Positions 23,895 through 34,985 of a DNA stretch of 64,000 bases are shown here, in pieces. Under the pieces are notes generated by a model. It was not told where the DNA came from. It searched no databases and was given only the letters and a program-made list of their open reading frames with translations. The stretch covers positions 183,613,276 through 183,677,275 of the forward strand of contig NC_134087.1 of the NCBI RefSeq assembly GCF_000715075.1. The letters run 5' to 3'. The position numbers and the translations under genes were made by a program. The DNA is from Nicotiana tabacum. Taxonomy: Eukaryota; Streptophyta; Magnoliopsida; Solanales; Solanaceae. The number at the start of each line of letters is the position of its first letter. Position 1 is the stretch's first letter.

Positions 23895-24290
23895 TAATTG
23901 TCATAAAGAAGTCGGGTGCCGCTGTTTTATCAAGACATAGCCAAATGTTCCCGAAAGGGACGCCGGAAGGCTAACTTTGCATAAACAGCCACCTTTGGGT
24001 CATTTTTAAGACTTGGTCCAGTCGACCCACATAGCCTTAAAAATCTTCGTCCCCGAGGCATTGAAAGGCCGTGTTTGCAATGTTGAATTTTCTATTTTTG
24101 AAAAATGATAAAAGAGTCATAAACAAGTCCGGGTGATGCCGCTTATGTCAAAAATAGCCAAATGTTCCCGAAAGGAACTCCGGAAGGCTGCCTTGGTACA
24201 GACGGCCACCTCGTTTTTTTCTCACACAACCTTAAAAATCTTCGTTCATGAAGTGCTGAGAGGTCGTGTTCAAAAATCCTTTTGAGAAAA
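23895..24290 (+). repeat. Two-copy tandem repeat in element A leader
   Basis: Units of about 217 bp are anchored by CCAAATGTTCCCGAAAGG at 23941 and 24158, each followed by CCGGAAGGCT, GGCCACCT and CCTTAAAAATCTTCGT. TTCC-CGAAA-GGGA and GCC-GGAA-GGC can form small hairpins. Confidence 0.75.
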
Positions 24291-24358
24291 ATCGCATATA
24301 TTTTTGTTTTTATCAGAATAAGTTTCGTTTGTTAAAATCTTATTAATAAATGTGCAGA

Positions 24359-26394
24359 ATGAGCACGACTCCAAATGAACCCTTTTCAATCATGATAAAA
24401 TCCCCCTCCAATTGCGGCTCTGGTGGAATGATTTAGGCAAAGAAGGGCATGACGAAATCAAGAAATATCTGAAAGGCCTCACGAGTTTGTTGGATATCAG
24501 GCCACGAGGAGATATCATAAGGGCACTAGTCCCCCACTGGGATCCTGCGCACAATGTCTTCCATTTCTCGGACTTTGAACTTACCCCAACTTTAGAAGAA
24601 ATAGCAGGGTATATCGGCAGCGCTGAGACTCCTTTGAGGCACAAATATTTGATTGCTCCAAGAGCTGTAGCAATACACCGGTTTTTGGACTCCTTAAAGA
24701 TAGTCAGAACAATTCATAACCCTGACTTGGCAAAAGGTTTTTGCAGCATGAGTTTCATATATCAAAGATATGGTCACATAGGAGGATTCGACAAGTCAGA
24801 AAACCAGTTGTGCAGCAAAAGTAATCGTCAAAAGTGGGAAGAACATAGACGAATTGCTTTCATGATAACTTTCTTAGGACTCTTAGTATTCCCAAGAAAA
24901 GATGGGAATATTGACATAAAGATAGCAAGGGTCGTCAGTACGTTGCTCACACAGAGAGATAGTACATTGGCGCCCATGATAGTATCTGATATGTTCCGGG
25001 CTCTCACGTCTTGCAAAGCCGGAGGAAGCTTTTTCGAGGGTTGCAATTTGTTGTTGCAAATATGGATGACCGCACACCTATGTCACCGAGCCCAGTTTCT
25101 GAGCCATGGATCCGCTGAAAAGACCTGCATAGAGGAGTTCTATACCAGAGTTAATGAGACCTACCTACCGGAAGGAGTCACAGCATGGACCTCATATTTC
25201 CGTACCCTCGACGCCAGTCAAATACAGTGGGCGCTAGGATGGTTACCGATCGACGAAGTCATATACATGCCAGCAGCCAGGCCCCATTTTCTCTTAATGG
25301 GACTTAAGAGCATTCAACCATACGCGCCGAATCGGGTTTTAAGGCAACTTGGGAGGTGTCAGATAGTGCCGAAAGACGAGGATCTAAGCACCCAGGTGAT
25401 TGAGATCAGTCCCGACGGCCAGTTTCCTGAAGCAAGGGTTCGCCAAATTTGGAGCCAATGTCAATACTTAGAAGCAAATACTTGTGTAATGAATCGGGCA
25501 AAAGGGGAAGTTTCGCCCGGGTATCAGGCCTGGTACAAAGGGGAGACATCATCTGGAAGGCCGACCAAAAGACCTCACCTGCAAGAATTTGCCAAATCTT
25601 CACAAGAGCAGTGGGGCTGGTTGGCCAAAGAGCGGGAATATCTTGCCGAAACAGGCAAACTGAAGCAACAAGTTCAGGATATGAGGTTTGAATGCCAATT
25701 ACAGTCTGCTGCCCACAAGGGAGAAAGGAACAGATTAATCAAAGAAGGCGAGATCCTCAAAGCTCAGATCCGGAGGATGAAAAAGGAGGCTGATAACCAG
25801 CTGAGAAGCCGGGCGGATAAAAGATTGATAGCGGGGTTGAAGGATCAGGTTGCGGAATGCCAGGAAGATTTGGAAAGAGCCAAGGCTAGCACAGCAAGAT
25901 TGCGGACCAAGTGGGCAAAGGGTACAATGGCCCGGAGGCAGCGCCTGCAACAAGTCATAAGGGATTATGAACTGAGCATCGGGACATTAAGGGAAACGAA
26001 TTCCACTCTTCAAGAGAGGATCTTCAAGCAAACACGAGATGCCCAAGCCGACAGAAGGCGATGTTACGATGCAATGACCAGAATGGAAAGACAAATGGAG
26101 ATGTTCCAGGATCAATTTGCCAACAATGCGCAAACACTAGGATTGAAGAACCGACAGATAAGGCAGTTGTTCACAGAAAGAGACAACATTCGAGGAAGGA
26201 TCGACGAGATTGGGCATTACATCTACATGAGATGCCTGGCATGCGAGCAAATGCCTCGGAAGACCCTCCTTGTTTCCATCATGGGTTGCGTCCACCGAAT
26301 CATGAATGAGTTGAAAAGCCTACAGAGGGACCTCACACCAAGGGCCGCGAAAAGGCCGAATGATGCCTCGCGGGCCCCTAAGTTGGAAAATTAA
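24359..26394 (+). pseudogene. Ogre ORF1 protein with C-terminal coiled coil (one frameshift near start)
   Basis: The likely start is ATG 24359 (MSTTPNEPFSIMIKSP). A one-base slip in the CCCCC run at about 24401-24405 joins it to the long frame that is open from 24412 to the stop at 26392 (about 660 codons). The N-terminal ~330 residues (LRLWWNDL, RGDIIRALVPHWDPAHNVF, LTPTLEEIAGYIG) match the plant domain found in Ogre ORF1 proteins. Residues about 390-600 are rich in E/K/R/Q heptads (KLKQQVQDMRFECQLQ, GLKDQVAECQEDLERAKAS), a long coiled coil. ORF1 upstream of gag is an Ogre trait; its function is unknown. A basic tail (RAAKRPND) ends it. Confidence 0.85.
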
Positions 26395-26917
26395 TCTTCG
26401 GTTGAGTCTTGTTTATTTGGCTTTGTTGCTTTTCCATATGTTGTTTTCTTTTCTTTTAGTCAAAACGGGTTAAGAACTGTGGAGTCTGTACTATTGCTAT
26501 TCCTTGTTTGAAGTAATTTGTAATAGCAAAATTTTGAGAATGAATTTAATGATTTCACAAGAATTTTGTGTTTCTTTACTTTAAGGCAGAACTACGCCTG
26601 GTCTGATTTGCGCGGGGACGTGATACGTAGGCAATCCCATAAGATTCGACTGCTTTTAATAAAGAAAGAAAAGAAAATACAAAAATAACTAAAAAGGGGA
26701 CAAATGAGCAAGCCGGGATGACGCATGTTGTTTGAAGCAAAGCATGTAGAAACGGTTAACTGCCTAGGAGCATTGCATCCTCTATGTGTTATGATCAAAT
26801 CTGTTAAACTCTAACGCTAACAAAGTTTGTTGTTGTCTACCAGACAAGTTAGTTGTTAAAAGAACTCTGGCAACACACTCATACCAAACCAGATCCAAAG
26901 GACCGGTAGCAACAAGC
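26395..26917 (+). other. ORF1-gag spacer of element A
   Basis: Non-coding 523-bp gap with hairpin copy 4 (26589-26638). No reading frame with family features. How gag is translated downstream of ORF1 is not evident. Confidence 0.6.
26589..26638 (+). other. Conserved two-stem hairpin, copy 4 (between ORF1 and gag)
   Basis: GAA, outer stem CTACG/CGTAG (perfect), bulge CCTGGTCTGATT opposite ATA, a weaker inner stem TGCG/CGTG with two wobbles, then GGCAATCC. Confidence 0.7.
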
Positions 26918-28860
26918 ATGACTACTTCAGAGAATAGCAATGAGGAAGAAAGGCCGATGAGCCAGTTGTTAAAAGAAGCAATGGAAAAGATTGAAAGGAT
27001 GGGACTAGAGATGAATGCAATGCAGCTAGCCATAGCCAAAACACAAAAGAGCCCTGAAACACTGGGACACATGCCAGAATACCCTCACTCCGGCCCTTCC
27101 ACAAGCCGCCCAAATCCCCTTTATCATCAAGAAAGAAGCCCTCATGATTCCCAAGCTCCACCACCCCATCAACCTCTCCCAACACCCAATATTCCCATTT
27201 TTGTGGGACCAACATCAGCCCCTTTGCAAAGAACGACCAGTGAGCCATTGTTTCAGGCTCACGATACACAATACTATCCCCCTGAGCCTACATTCCATCC
27301 ACCCGAGCCACAAGCTTACAATCCACATTTGGAAGTGCCGGCAGAGATTGAAAAGCCGGCTAAGGCCCCTGAACAGGAAGAAGTATTGAGAAAGTTCAAA
27401 AGCCTGGAGCAGTCCTTTAGGAACTTGCACGGACTGAGCAAACAAGTCAGCGTAGCATACAAAGATCTGTGCCCTTTCCCAGACGTCCAACTCCCGGCTG
27501 GGTTCAAGATGCCTAAGTTTGATTTATATGAAGGGCACGGTGATCCCATGGCACATTTGCGGGGATTCTGTAGCAAAATGAGAGGGGCAGGCGGCAAGGA
27601 TGAGCTGCTGATAGCTTATTTCGGCCAAAGTCTGAGCGGATCTGCACTAGAATGGTATACCAGGCAGGATTCCAGTAGGTGGTATACTTGGGATGATCTG
27701 GCGCAGGCTTTCGCAGGTCATTTCCAGTACAATCTCGAGATAGTCCCTGACCGTCTCACATTATTAAGAACTGGGAAGAAACCAGGGGAAAGCTTTCGCG
27801 AGTTCGGATTCCGTTGGAGAGAACAAACAGCTAGAGTCGATCCTCCCATGAGAGAGGGAGAGATGGTGGACTATTTCTTGCAAACATTGGATCCAACCTA
27901 TTTTGGTTACTTGGTGACAACAGTTGGAAAATCTTTCAACGAGGTGGTCAAGAAAGGGGTCATGATAGAAGAGGGACTGAGGTCTGACAAAATCTTAAAC
28001 TATTCAGCACTCAAGGCCACAACCCAGGCTATTCAAAGCGGCACGGGAGGTGCGCTGAGAAGAAAGAAAGAAGAGGTTGCCACGATCGAGGCAGGCAGTT
28101 GGTCCAGGGCTGGCAGGCCACACTACAACCAACCCAGACCTCACAGGTCAAACTACCCATACAACCCACCGCAAAATTTCTATCCGCCTCAGGAACCACA
28201 TTGTTCTGTACACCAGGCCCAAACATACACTCAGCCTCCGGTTCGCCCGCAATGGCGCGCGCCGGTTCCCCAGAACATATATACGCCACCACAAAACACC
28301 TACCCTCCACCAAGGGCGTATAGAAACCCTCCAGGGGCAGGCTTTCGGGGAAATCCAGATGCTAGGAATGACAGGTTGCGGAAACAGAGAACTTTCACGG
28401 AGTTGGGAGAAACCTACACCGCTTTGTTCTACAAGTTGAGGCAATTGGGTTTGGTTAGTCATGTCCAGACTCGAGAACCAAATCCCCCACCCCAGAATTT
28501 GGACCGATCAATAAGTTGTGAGTACTGCTCAGGGATGCTAGGGCATGATACCGAAAAGTGTTGGAAATTGAGGCATTCCATACAGGATCTTATTGATACC
28601 AATAAGATCGAGTTCCAGACACCGGAAGCTCCTAACATCAACCAGAACCCATTGCCAGCGCACCACGAGACTCACATGATTGAGTTGGTATATGAGGGAG
28701 GAGAATTGAGAAAACCCTCACAAACAGTGATGATGATCCAGGCCGCTCCGAAAGAAGGACCGACCAGTGGAGGAATAGGGGTACAGTCCCAGGGAGAAGG
28801 CATCAAGCCGGTAGTGATATTGGGGAAGAGACCGTCCGCCATGCAAACCCGAGCCAAACA
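26918..28860 (+). pseudogene. Ogre gag (capsid and nucleocapsid), frameshifted at its junction with protease
   Basis: Starts at ATG 26918 (MTTSENSNEEERPMSQLL) and is open for about 650 codons. After a proline-rich segment (residues 45-150) comes the Tat/Ogre gag core FKMPKFDLYEGHGDPMAHL, LSGSALEWYTRQDSSRWYTW and the retrotransposon Gag domain (FGFRWREQTARVDPPM). A second proline/tyrosine-rich region follows. A zinc knuckle variant CEYCSGMLGHDTEKC lies near residue 530; it has C-x2-C-x5-H-x4-C, one residue longer than the canonical CX2CX4HX4C. A one-base shift near 28855-28863 separates gag from the protease frame; in intact relatives the two are expected to be one frame. This protein would package genomic RNA. 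Confidence 0.9.
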
Positions 28861-28862
28861 AG

Positions 28863-30370
28863 TTGGTAATATCAGGGACTCCGCCCACACCTGCAGTTGT
28901 GTTAAAAGGGGTATACAGGGAACTGGTCACAATAAAGCCCGCAGTTCAGTTGCCGATGGTTGATAGTAAGGCTGTGCCTTGGAAATACGAGAGGGCAGTG
29001 GTGATGTACAAAGGAAAACAAGTGGAGGAAGTTAGTTGTGAAGCGCAAGGACTGACTCGATCAGGTCGGTGTTTTGCTCCGGTGGAGCTAAGAAGAACCA
29101 ACCCCGCTACAACCAAGAAACCTGTGTCCGAAGAAGAGGCTGAGGAGTTCTTGAGGAAGATGAAAGTGCAGGACTACTCCGTGGTCGAGCAGTTGAGGAA
29201 AACACCAGCACAGATCTCGCTGCTATCATTACTGATCCATTCTGAGGAACATCGCCGGGCCCTGATGAAAATACTGAACGAAGCTCATGTACCCAACGAG
29301 ATTTCTGTAAACCACCTGGAGACCATTGCCAACAAGATTTTCGAAGTGAACAGGGTAACGTTCTCAGATGATGACCTGCCAATGGAAGGTACGGAGCATA
29401 ATAAAGCTTTGTACCTAGCTGTCAAATGTGAAGACTCAGTGGTAACTCGAGTACTAGTGGATAACGGGTCAAGTGCCAATATTTGTCTATTATCCACCCT
29501 GAACCAGTTAAAGATCGACCACGGAAGAATCCACAAGAATAGCATTTGTGTCTGAGGATTTGACGGAAATGGAACAGCTACTGTAGGGGATGTTGTACTT
29601 GAATTGACCATCGGTCCTGTCCTGTTCACCATGGAGTTCCAGGTATTAGATGCCACAATATCTTATAACCTTCTGTTAGGATGACCATGGATTCATGCAG
29701 CCAAAGCAGTGCCCTCCACCCTACATCAGATGGTGAAGTTCGAGTGGGATAGGCAGGAGGTCGTACTATACGGCGAGGACACGACATGCACCATGGGTGG
29801 CGCCATTGTGCCCTTCATAGAGACCTATGATGACAAAGGTCCTTGGGTCTACCAGATTTTCGATACAGTGTCGGCAAACAAAATATCTGAAGGAGAAATC
29901 ATCCCGCACCCTAGGGTAGCCGCCGCGACAGTCATGATGGTCTCGGAAATGCTGGGTAATGGATTTGTGCCGGGAAAGGGCCTGGGAGTCGAGCTTCAGG
30001 GGATTGTCCAACCTGTCTCCCTGCCTAAAAATCTAGAAACTTTCGGATTGGGGTTCAAACCAACCGCAGCAGATGTAAAGCAAGCGCGAAAAATGAAGAA
30101 GAAAGTCTGGTATCTTCCCAAACCCGTGCCACGTCTCTCAAGATCTTTTGTCAGAGCAAGCGCCAAAAGGCCACCGGTCCCAAAGATTCTAGGACCATTG
30201 ATTGGTATGGATGGGGACCTGAATCAGAGTTTCGAGCGGCTATTCGCTGATGTCAGTATGGTAGAAGCTGGAGAAGGTTCCAGCAGAGCAGAGATACAGT
30301 TTGTGGGGCCTGAGGCCAAAACCAACAATTGGACAGTTACTCCTCTTCCTATCCGAGGGGAGTCTTGGTA
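28863..30370 (+). pseudogene. Ogre protease with downstream G-patch-like segment, two nonsense codons
   Basis: One plus frame, 28863-30371. Early part: SRCFAPVELRRT and VSEEEAEEFLRKMK. Protease core: VTRVLVDNGSSANICLLSTL (about 29446-29505), the aspartic protease D-x-G site as DNG. TGA at 29553-29555 and TGA at 29682-29684 (in LLLG-stop-PWIH) each replace an expected Arg, consistent with CGA-to-TGA decay. From about 29937 comes MLGNGFVPGKGLG, then GIVQPVSLPKN, which matches the G-patch consensus (G-x2-PGKGLG-x-G). A G-patch after protease is known in some retroviruses and in related plant elements; it is an RNA/helicase-interaction motif. The frame ends GESW at TAG 30369, and a splice-like junction follows. 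Confidence 0.85.
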
Positions 30371-30544
30371 GTAGGCTTTGATTTATGTTTTATTTGTTTT
30401 GTTTTGTTCGGATTATTCCAGGGTGTAATCCAAATTTTACTTTCGTTTTTGTAAAAGTGTGAACCCTTTTATCCCGCAAGTTTAATAAAGTTCTCTTCTT
30501 TTGTCCCATTTTAATTTTGTTTTGTTCTTTTTCTTTCTGAACAG
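30371..30544 (+). other. Probable intron between protease and RT of element A (174 bp)
   Basis: Donor TA/GTAGGC at 30371 and acceptor TTTCTTTCTGAACAG ending at 30544. Removing 174 bp keeps frame 0 from the protease/G-patch ORF into RT. The in-frame stops between them, except the TAG formed at the donor itself, lie inside this segment. It is T-rich, as plant introns are. A spliced intron at this position is described for Ogre elements. Splicing here is inferred, not observed. Confidence 0.65.
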
Positions 30545-32081
30545 TTCTCTTTTTACTGGTTCTAATGACATGGCATGCACAACAGATCTTCGACCTAGTC
30601 TAATAAATCAATCTGAATCTGACTCAATGATGCAAGAGGTCGTTTGTGATGACGAATCTGAATGCGATGAAGGTGAAGCCTTCGAAGAGATAAACCGAGA
30701 ACTATGCCAATTTGAAGAAAAACCCAAGCCTAACCTAAATGACACTGAGGCTGTAAATCTAGGAGACGCTGATAACGTCCAAGAAACCAAAATCAGCATC
30801 CACATTGAGCCGAATGTCAGGGAAGAATTGGTCAAAACCCTCGTGGAATTCAAAGATGTTTTTGCATGGTCATATGATGATATGCCTGGATTAAGCACCA
30901 ATTTAGTGGTTCACAAATTGCCCACTGACCCGGCATACCCTCCGGTCAAGCAAAAACTAAGGAAATTTAAAACAGAAATGAGTGTAAAGATCAAAGAAGA
31001 AGTGATTAAGCAGTTGCAGGCAAAGGTCATTCGGGTCACTCGATATCCCGAGTGGTTGGCCAATGTGGTACCAGTCCCAAAGAAGGATGGAAAAATCAGG
31101 GTGTGCGTCGACTACCGCAACCTCAACAAAGCAAGTCCCAAGGACAATTTTCCATTGCCCAACATCCATATCTTAATCAATAATTGCGCTGGGCGTGAGA
31201 TCGGATCCTTTGTAGATTGCTATGCGGGTTATCATCAGATCCTAATGGACGAGGAGGATGCGGAAAAGACAACGTTTATTATGCCATGGGGAACCTACTG
31301 CTATCGGGTAATGCCATTCGGGTTAAAGAACGCCGGGGCAACGTACATGCGAGCAATGACTGCTGTGTTTCATGACATGATACACAAAGAAATCGAGGTG
31401 TACGTCGGTGATGTGATCATCAAATCTTGGCGTCAGGAGGACCATGTAGTAGACCTAAAGAGATTTTTCCAAAGACTCCGGAGGTATGATATCAAGCTTA
31501 ACCCGGCTAAATGCGCATTCGGGGTTCCATCAGGAAAGCTGCTAGGATTCATCGTCAGTCGACGGGGGATTGAGTTAGACCCGTCCAAAATTAAATCCAT
31601 CCGAGATTTGCCACCGCCAAGGAACAAAACAGAGGTAATGAGTTTGCTGGGTAGACTCAATTACATCAGCAGGTTCATCGCTCAATTCACCGCAACTTGT
31701 GAGCCCATATTCCGGCTGCTGAGAAAGGATGCTGCGGTAGGTTGGACGGCAGAGTCTCAGGAGGCCTTCGACCAAATCAAAGGGTATCTGTCTAATCCAC
31801 CCGTATTGGTCCCGCCTAAGCCTGGGAAGCCCTTAATTCTTTACCTGACGGTCTTGGAAAATTCATTTGGTTGTGTACTGGGGCAACATGATGACACAGG
31901 AAGGAAGGAGCAGGCCATCTACTATCTTAGCAAGAAATTCACAGTACATGAGGTCAAGTACACTCAACTCGAGAAAACATGTTGCGCCCTAACTTGGGTA
32001 GCTCAGAAGTTGAAGCACTACCTGTCTTCATATACTACTTATCTCATATCCCGTTTGGACCCATTGAAATATATCTTTTAG
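30545..32081 (+). pseudogene. Ogre reverse transcriptase and first RNase H, catalytic motif mutated
   Basis: Frame 0 continues after the intron: an acidic linker, then RT with VVPVPKKDGKIRVCVDYRNL, FVDCYAGYHQI, YRVMPFGLKNAGATYMRAM and the active-site box YVGDVIIKS. The second motif residue is Gly (GGT, 31407-31409) where YVDD requires Asp, so polymerase activity should be lost. The thumb LLGFIVSRRGIELDPSKI and LLGRLNYISRFIAQ follow. The first RNase H (LILYLTVLENSFGCVLGQ, IYYLSKKF, YTQLEKTC) lacks the usual D-A-S, which is common in Tat elements whose first RNase H has decayed. TAG at 32079-32081 stands where Gln (CAG) is expected before KPMPTGRLAKW. Confidence 0.9.
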
Positions 32082-32924
32082 AAACCTATGCCCACGGGAA
32101 GGTTGGCAAAATGGCAAATTCTGCTCACAGAGTTTGATATCGTCTATGTAACGAGGACAGCCATGAAAGCCCAGGCGCTGGCAGACCATTTGGCAGAGAA
32201 TCCCATTGATAAAAAATACGAGCCCTTAAGAACGTATTTTCCTGACGAAGAGGTAATGCATACAAATGAGTTGGAATTACCTGAGGAACCGGGTTGGAAG
32301 CTTTTCTTCGATGGAGCTGCAAACGCGAAAGGGGTTGGAATAGGAGCAGTACTCATTTCTGAAACAGGACGCCATTATCCTGTTATGGCTCAACTACGCT
32401 TCTATTGCACCAACAATATGGCCGAGTATGAGGCTTGCATTCTGGGTCTGCGCTTGGCTGCGGACATGGATGTCCAAGACGTCTTGGTCTTGGGAGACTC
32501 GGACCTCTTGGTGCATCAGATTCAGGGTGAATGGGAAACACGAGATCTAAAGCTCATACCATATCGACAATGCTTGCATGATCTGAGCAAGCGATTTTGA
32601 TCGGTGAAGTTCAAATATATCCCGAGAGTTCACAATGAGGTTGCGGATGCCTTGGCCACCTTAGCATCGATGCTGCACCACCCTGACAAAATGTATGTTG
32701 ATCCTCTGCACATCCAGGTCCGTGATCAGCATGCCTACTGCAATGCCATAGAAGAAGAAGCAGATGGCGAACCCTGGTTTCATGATATCAAGGAATACCT
32801 CAGAATGGGGATATATCCAGAACATGCCTCTAGAGACCAAAAAGAGCCCTTCGGCGTTTGTCGAATGGTTTCTTCCTCAGTGGAGGAGTATTGTACAAAA
32901 GAACCCCGGATTTGGGATTGTTGA
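32082..32924 (+). pseudogene. Additional RNase H (aRNH) of element A and linker to integrase
   Basis: Reads KPMPTGRLAKWQILLTEFDI (connection), then a second RNase H from about 32290: GWKLFFDGAANAKGVGIGAVL (first Asp), NNMAEYEACILGLRLA (Glu), VLGDSDLLVHQIQGEW (Asp). The DED pattern is intact. A second, archaeal/plant-like RNase H is diagnostic of the Tat lineage and probably replaces the failing first one. TGA at 32598-32600 (KRF-stop-SVKFKYIPR) replaces an expected Arg (CGA). The linker VHNEVADALATLASML continues to about 32840, where a frameshift in the AAAAA run moves the integrase to another frame. Confidence 0.9.
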
Positions 32925-34021
32925 GATGCATAGATGCCAGTCAAGCAACGACGGTTATAGCAGAGGTACATGCTGGAGTTTGTGGGCCACACATGAGCGG
33001 ATATGTATTGGCAAGAAAGATCCTTCGAACAGGGTGTTATTGGCTCACCATAGAACACGACTGTATCACTTTCGTGAGGAAATGCCATCAGTGGCAGATA
33101 CATGGAGATCTGATTCATTCTCCGCCAACAGAGTTACATACGATGTCAGCACCCTGGCCGTTTGTAGCATGGGGCATGGATGTCATTGGACCTATCGAAC
33201 CAGCAGCATCCAACGGCCATAGATTCATTCTAGTGACCATTGATTACTTCACCAAATGGGTTGAGGCTAAAACCTTCAAGTCAGTAACTAAAAAGACAGT
33301 GGTGGATTTTGTGCATTCCCATATCATCTACAGATTTGGGATCCCAAAAGTGATCATCACGGATAATGGTGCGAATCTTAATAGCAGCCTGATGAGAGAG
33401 GTATGCCAACAATTCAAGATTACACACCGCAATTCCACCCCATATCGTCCCAAGGCGAATGGAGCGGTCGAAGAAGCCAATAAGAATATCAATAAGATAT
33501 TGCGAAAGATGGTGGAAGGGTCCAGACAATGGCACGAGAGATTACCCTTTGCTTTGTTGGGTTATCTCACTACTGTCCGGACTTCCATAGGTACAACTCC
33601 TTATTTGTTGGTGTACGGAACTGAGGTCGTAATACCAGTGGAGGTCGAAATTCCGTCCCTCCGGATTGTCGCTGAAGCCGGGATTAATGATGATGAATGG
33701 GTCAAAGCTCGATTGGAACAGTTGAGCTTGATAGATGAGAAAAGATTGGCAGCAGTGTGCCATGGTCAGCTATACCAGAAGAGAATGGCGAGAACATATA
33801 ATAAGAAGGTGCACCCCAGGAAGTTTGAAGTAGGGCAGCAGGTGTTAAAGAAGATCCTCCCGCATCAGGTCGAGGAAAAAGGCAAGTTCGCCCCAAATTG
33901 GCAAGGGCCTTATATTGTGACCAGAGTGTTGTCCAACGGTGCTGTGTGTTTGACAGATATCGAGGGGAGATGTGTCGACATGGCTATCAATTCTGATGCA
34001 GTCAAGAGATATTATGCGTAA
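32845..34021 (+). pseudogene. Ogre integrase, zinc-binding cysteine mutated
   Basis: Open from 32858 to the stop at 34019-34021. N-terminal HHCC region: EVHAGVCGPHMSGYVLARK and CITFVRKCHQWQIHGD. The second Cys of CHQCQ is Trp here (TGG, 33092-33094), which should break zinc binding. The catalytic core keeps D (WGMDVIGPIEP), D (ITDNGANLNS) and E (NGAVEEANKNI). The C-terminal region has KKVHPRKFEVGQQVLKKI and FAPNWQGPYIVTRVLSNGAV and ends VKRYYA. No chromodomain follows, as expected for Tat. It would insert cDNA with a 5-bp staggered cut, matching the GGAAG duplication. Confidence 0.9.
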
Positions 34022-34305
34022 TTTCTTTAATTATGGCAATTATCGGTTCGTTTGTTTGTACTTGGTGCTTATTGGATAATGAAATGACAGAGGCAGTTCT
34101 TTCTTCTATCCAAACACTTTTAACCCTTGTTTCCCCCTTTTGAGCCTTAAGTTATTCTTTCATACCCCTCTTTTGGAATCACTAATGGAAAAGATATGAA
34201 AGAAAAAGAAAAAAAAGAGAAAAAATCATTAAAGGAAAATGAAAAAAAAAGAAGGAGAAAGAAAAGAAAAAGAAGATAAAAATCATAAGAAATACAAAAC
34301 CGTGG

Positions 34306-34350
34306 GAACTACGTTTGACCTGATTCCTCAAAGAGGATACGTAGGCGCCT
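34306..34350 (+). other. Conserved two-stem hairpin, copy 5 (after integrase)
   Basis: GAA, outer stem CTACG/CGTAG (perfect), bulge TTTGACCTGATT opposite ATA, inner stem CCTC/GAGG with AAA loop, then GGCGCC. Confidence 0.8.
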
Positions 34351-34792
34351 CACGGCTCGGTCATAGTGTGCATCATAGTGTATATAGGATGCATAATGTA
34401 CATAGTGTGCATAATAGGCACAGTGTGCGTAGCGCACATAGCTCAACATAAGTGAAAAAAAATAAATTCCCCAAGCAAGAAAACTGGGGTAGAGGTTATG
34501 TTTTAAGTTCCAACAAAGGTTTGATTCCAAAAGTTGTAGCACATCACCCATCAAATTATTTTCATTTTTATAGCCTTTCTTTAACCCCACACCAAAACCA
34601 ACATCAACGTCCAAAAGACCTCCCGATCAATGTCCAAGAGATGCAAAGTCAGGCAAATAAGGCCGAGAATAATACACCGATCCCCAGCAAAGAAGAGGAT
34701 CGTAAGGCTGGGAATGAATTGATGGTCAAAGGAATCTCCAGAAGAGAGGGTCGTATCTACAACACCCCGATTCCTCGAAAGAAATAAAATGA

Positions 34793-34985
34793 GAGAGTCT
34801 CTTCAGTGAAAACCTTCACAGGCACCGAGAGGCGATGTAAGATGAGGGATATGAAATGAGAGTCTTATTGGTGAAAACCTTCACAGACACCATAAGGCGC
34901 CTGGAGATGAGAGAAAAAAGAGAGTCTCATTAGTGAAAACCCCTCGAAGGGCACTATGAGGCGACAAGACAGATCAACAAAAGCT
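34793..34985 (+). repeat. Three imperfect 62-65-bp repeats with stem potential
   Basis: Units start GAGAGTCT at 34793, 34858 and 34920. Each has (A/G)GTGAAAACC, a TTCACAGGCACC-type middle and a GAGGCGA/AAGGCGC end. Paired ends vary together: GGTG/CACC in unit 2, AGTG/CACT in unit 3; unit 1 has one mismatch. Confidence 0.75.

Larger units (their letters stand above)
22270..24358 (+). other. 5' leader of element A
   Basis: Non-coding. About 22270-22840 is shared with element E (for example ATTCGAGCTTAGAATAATTG and the ACTCAACACAGGGGTTGGGTC block, which appears reverse-complemented at about 1480-1520 in E). A/T-rich purine runs follow, then an (AT)n tract at 23152-23203, hairpin copy 3 (23683-23730) and a two-copy tandem repeat (about 23895-24290). 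Confidence 0.7.
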
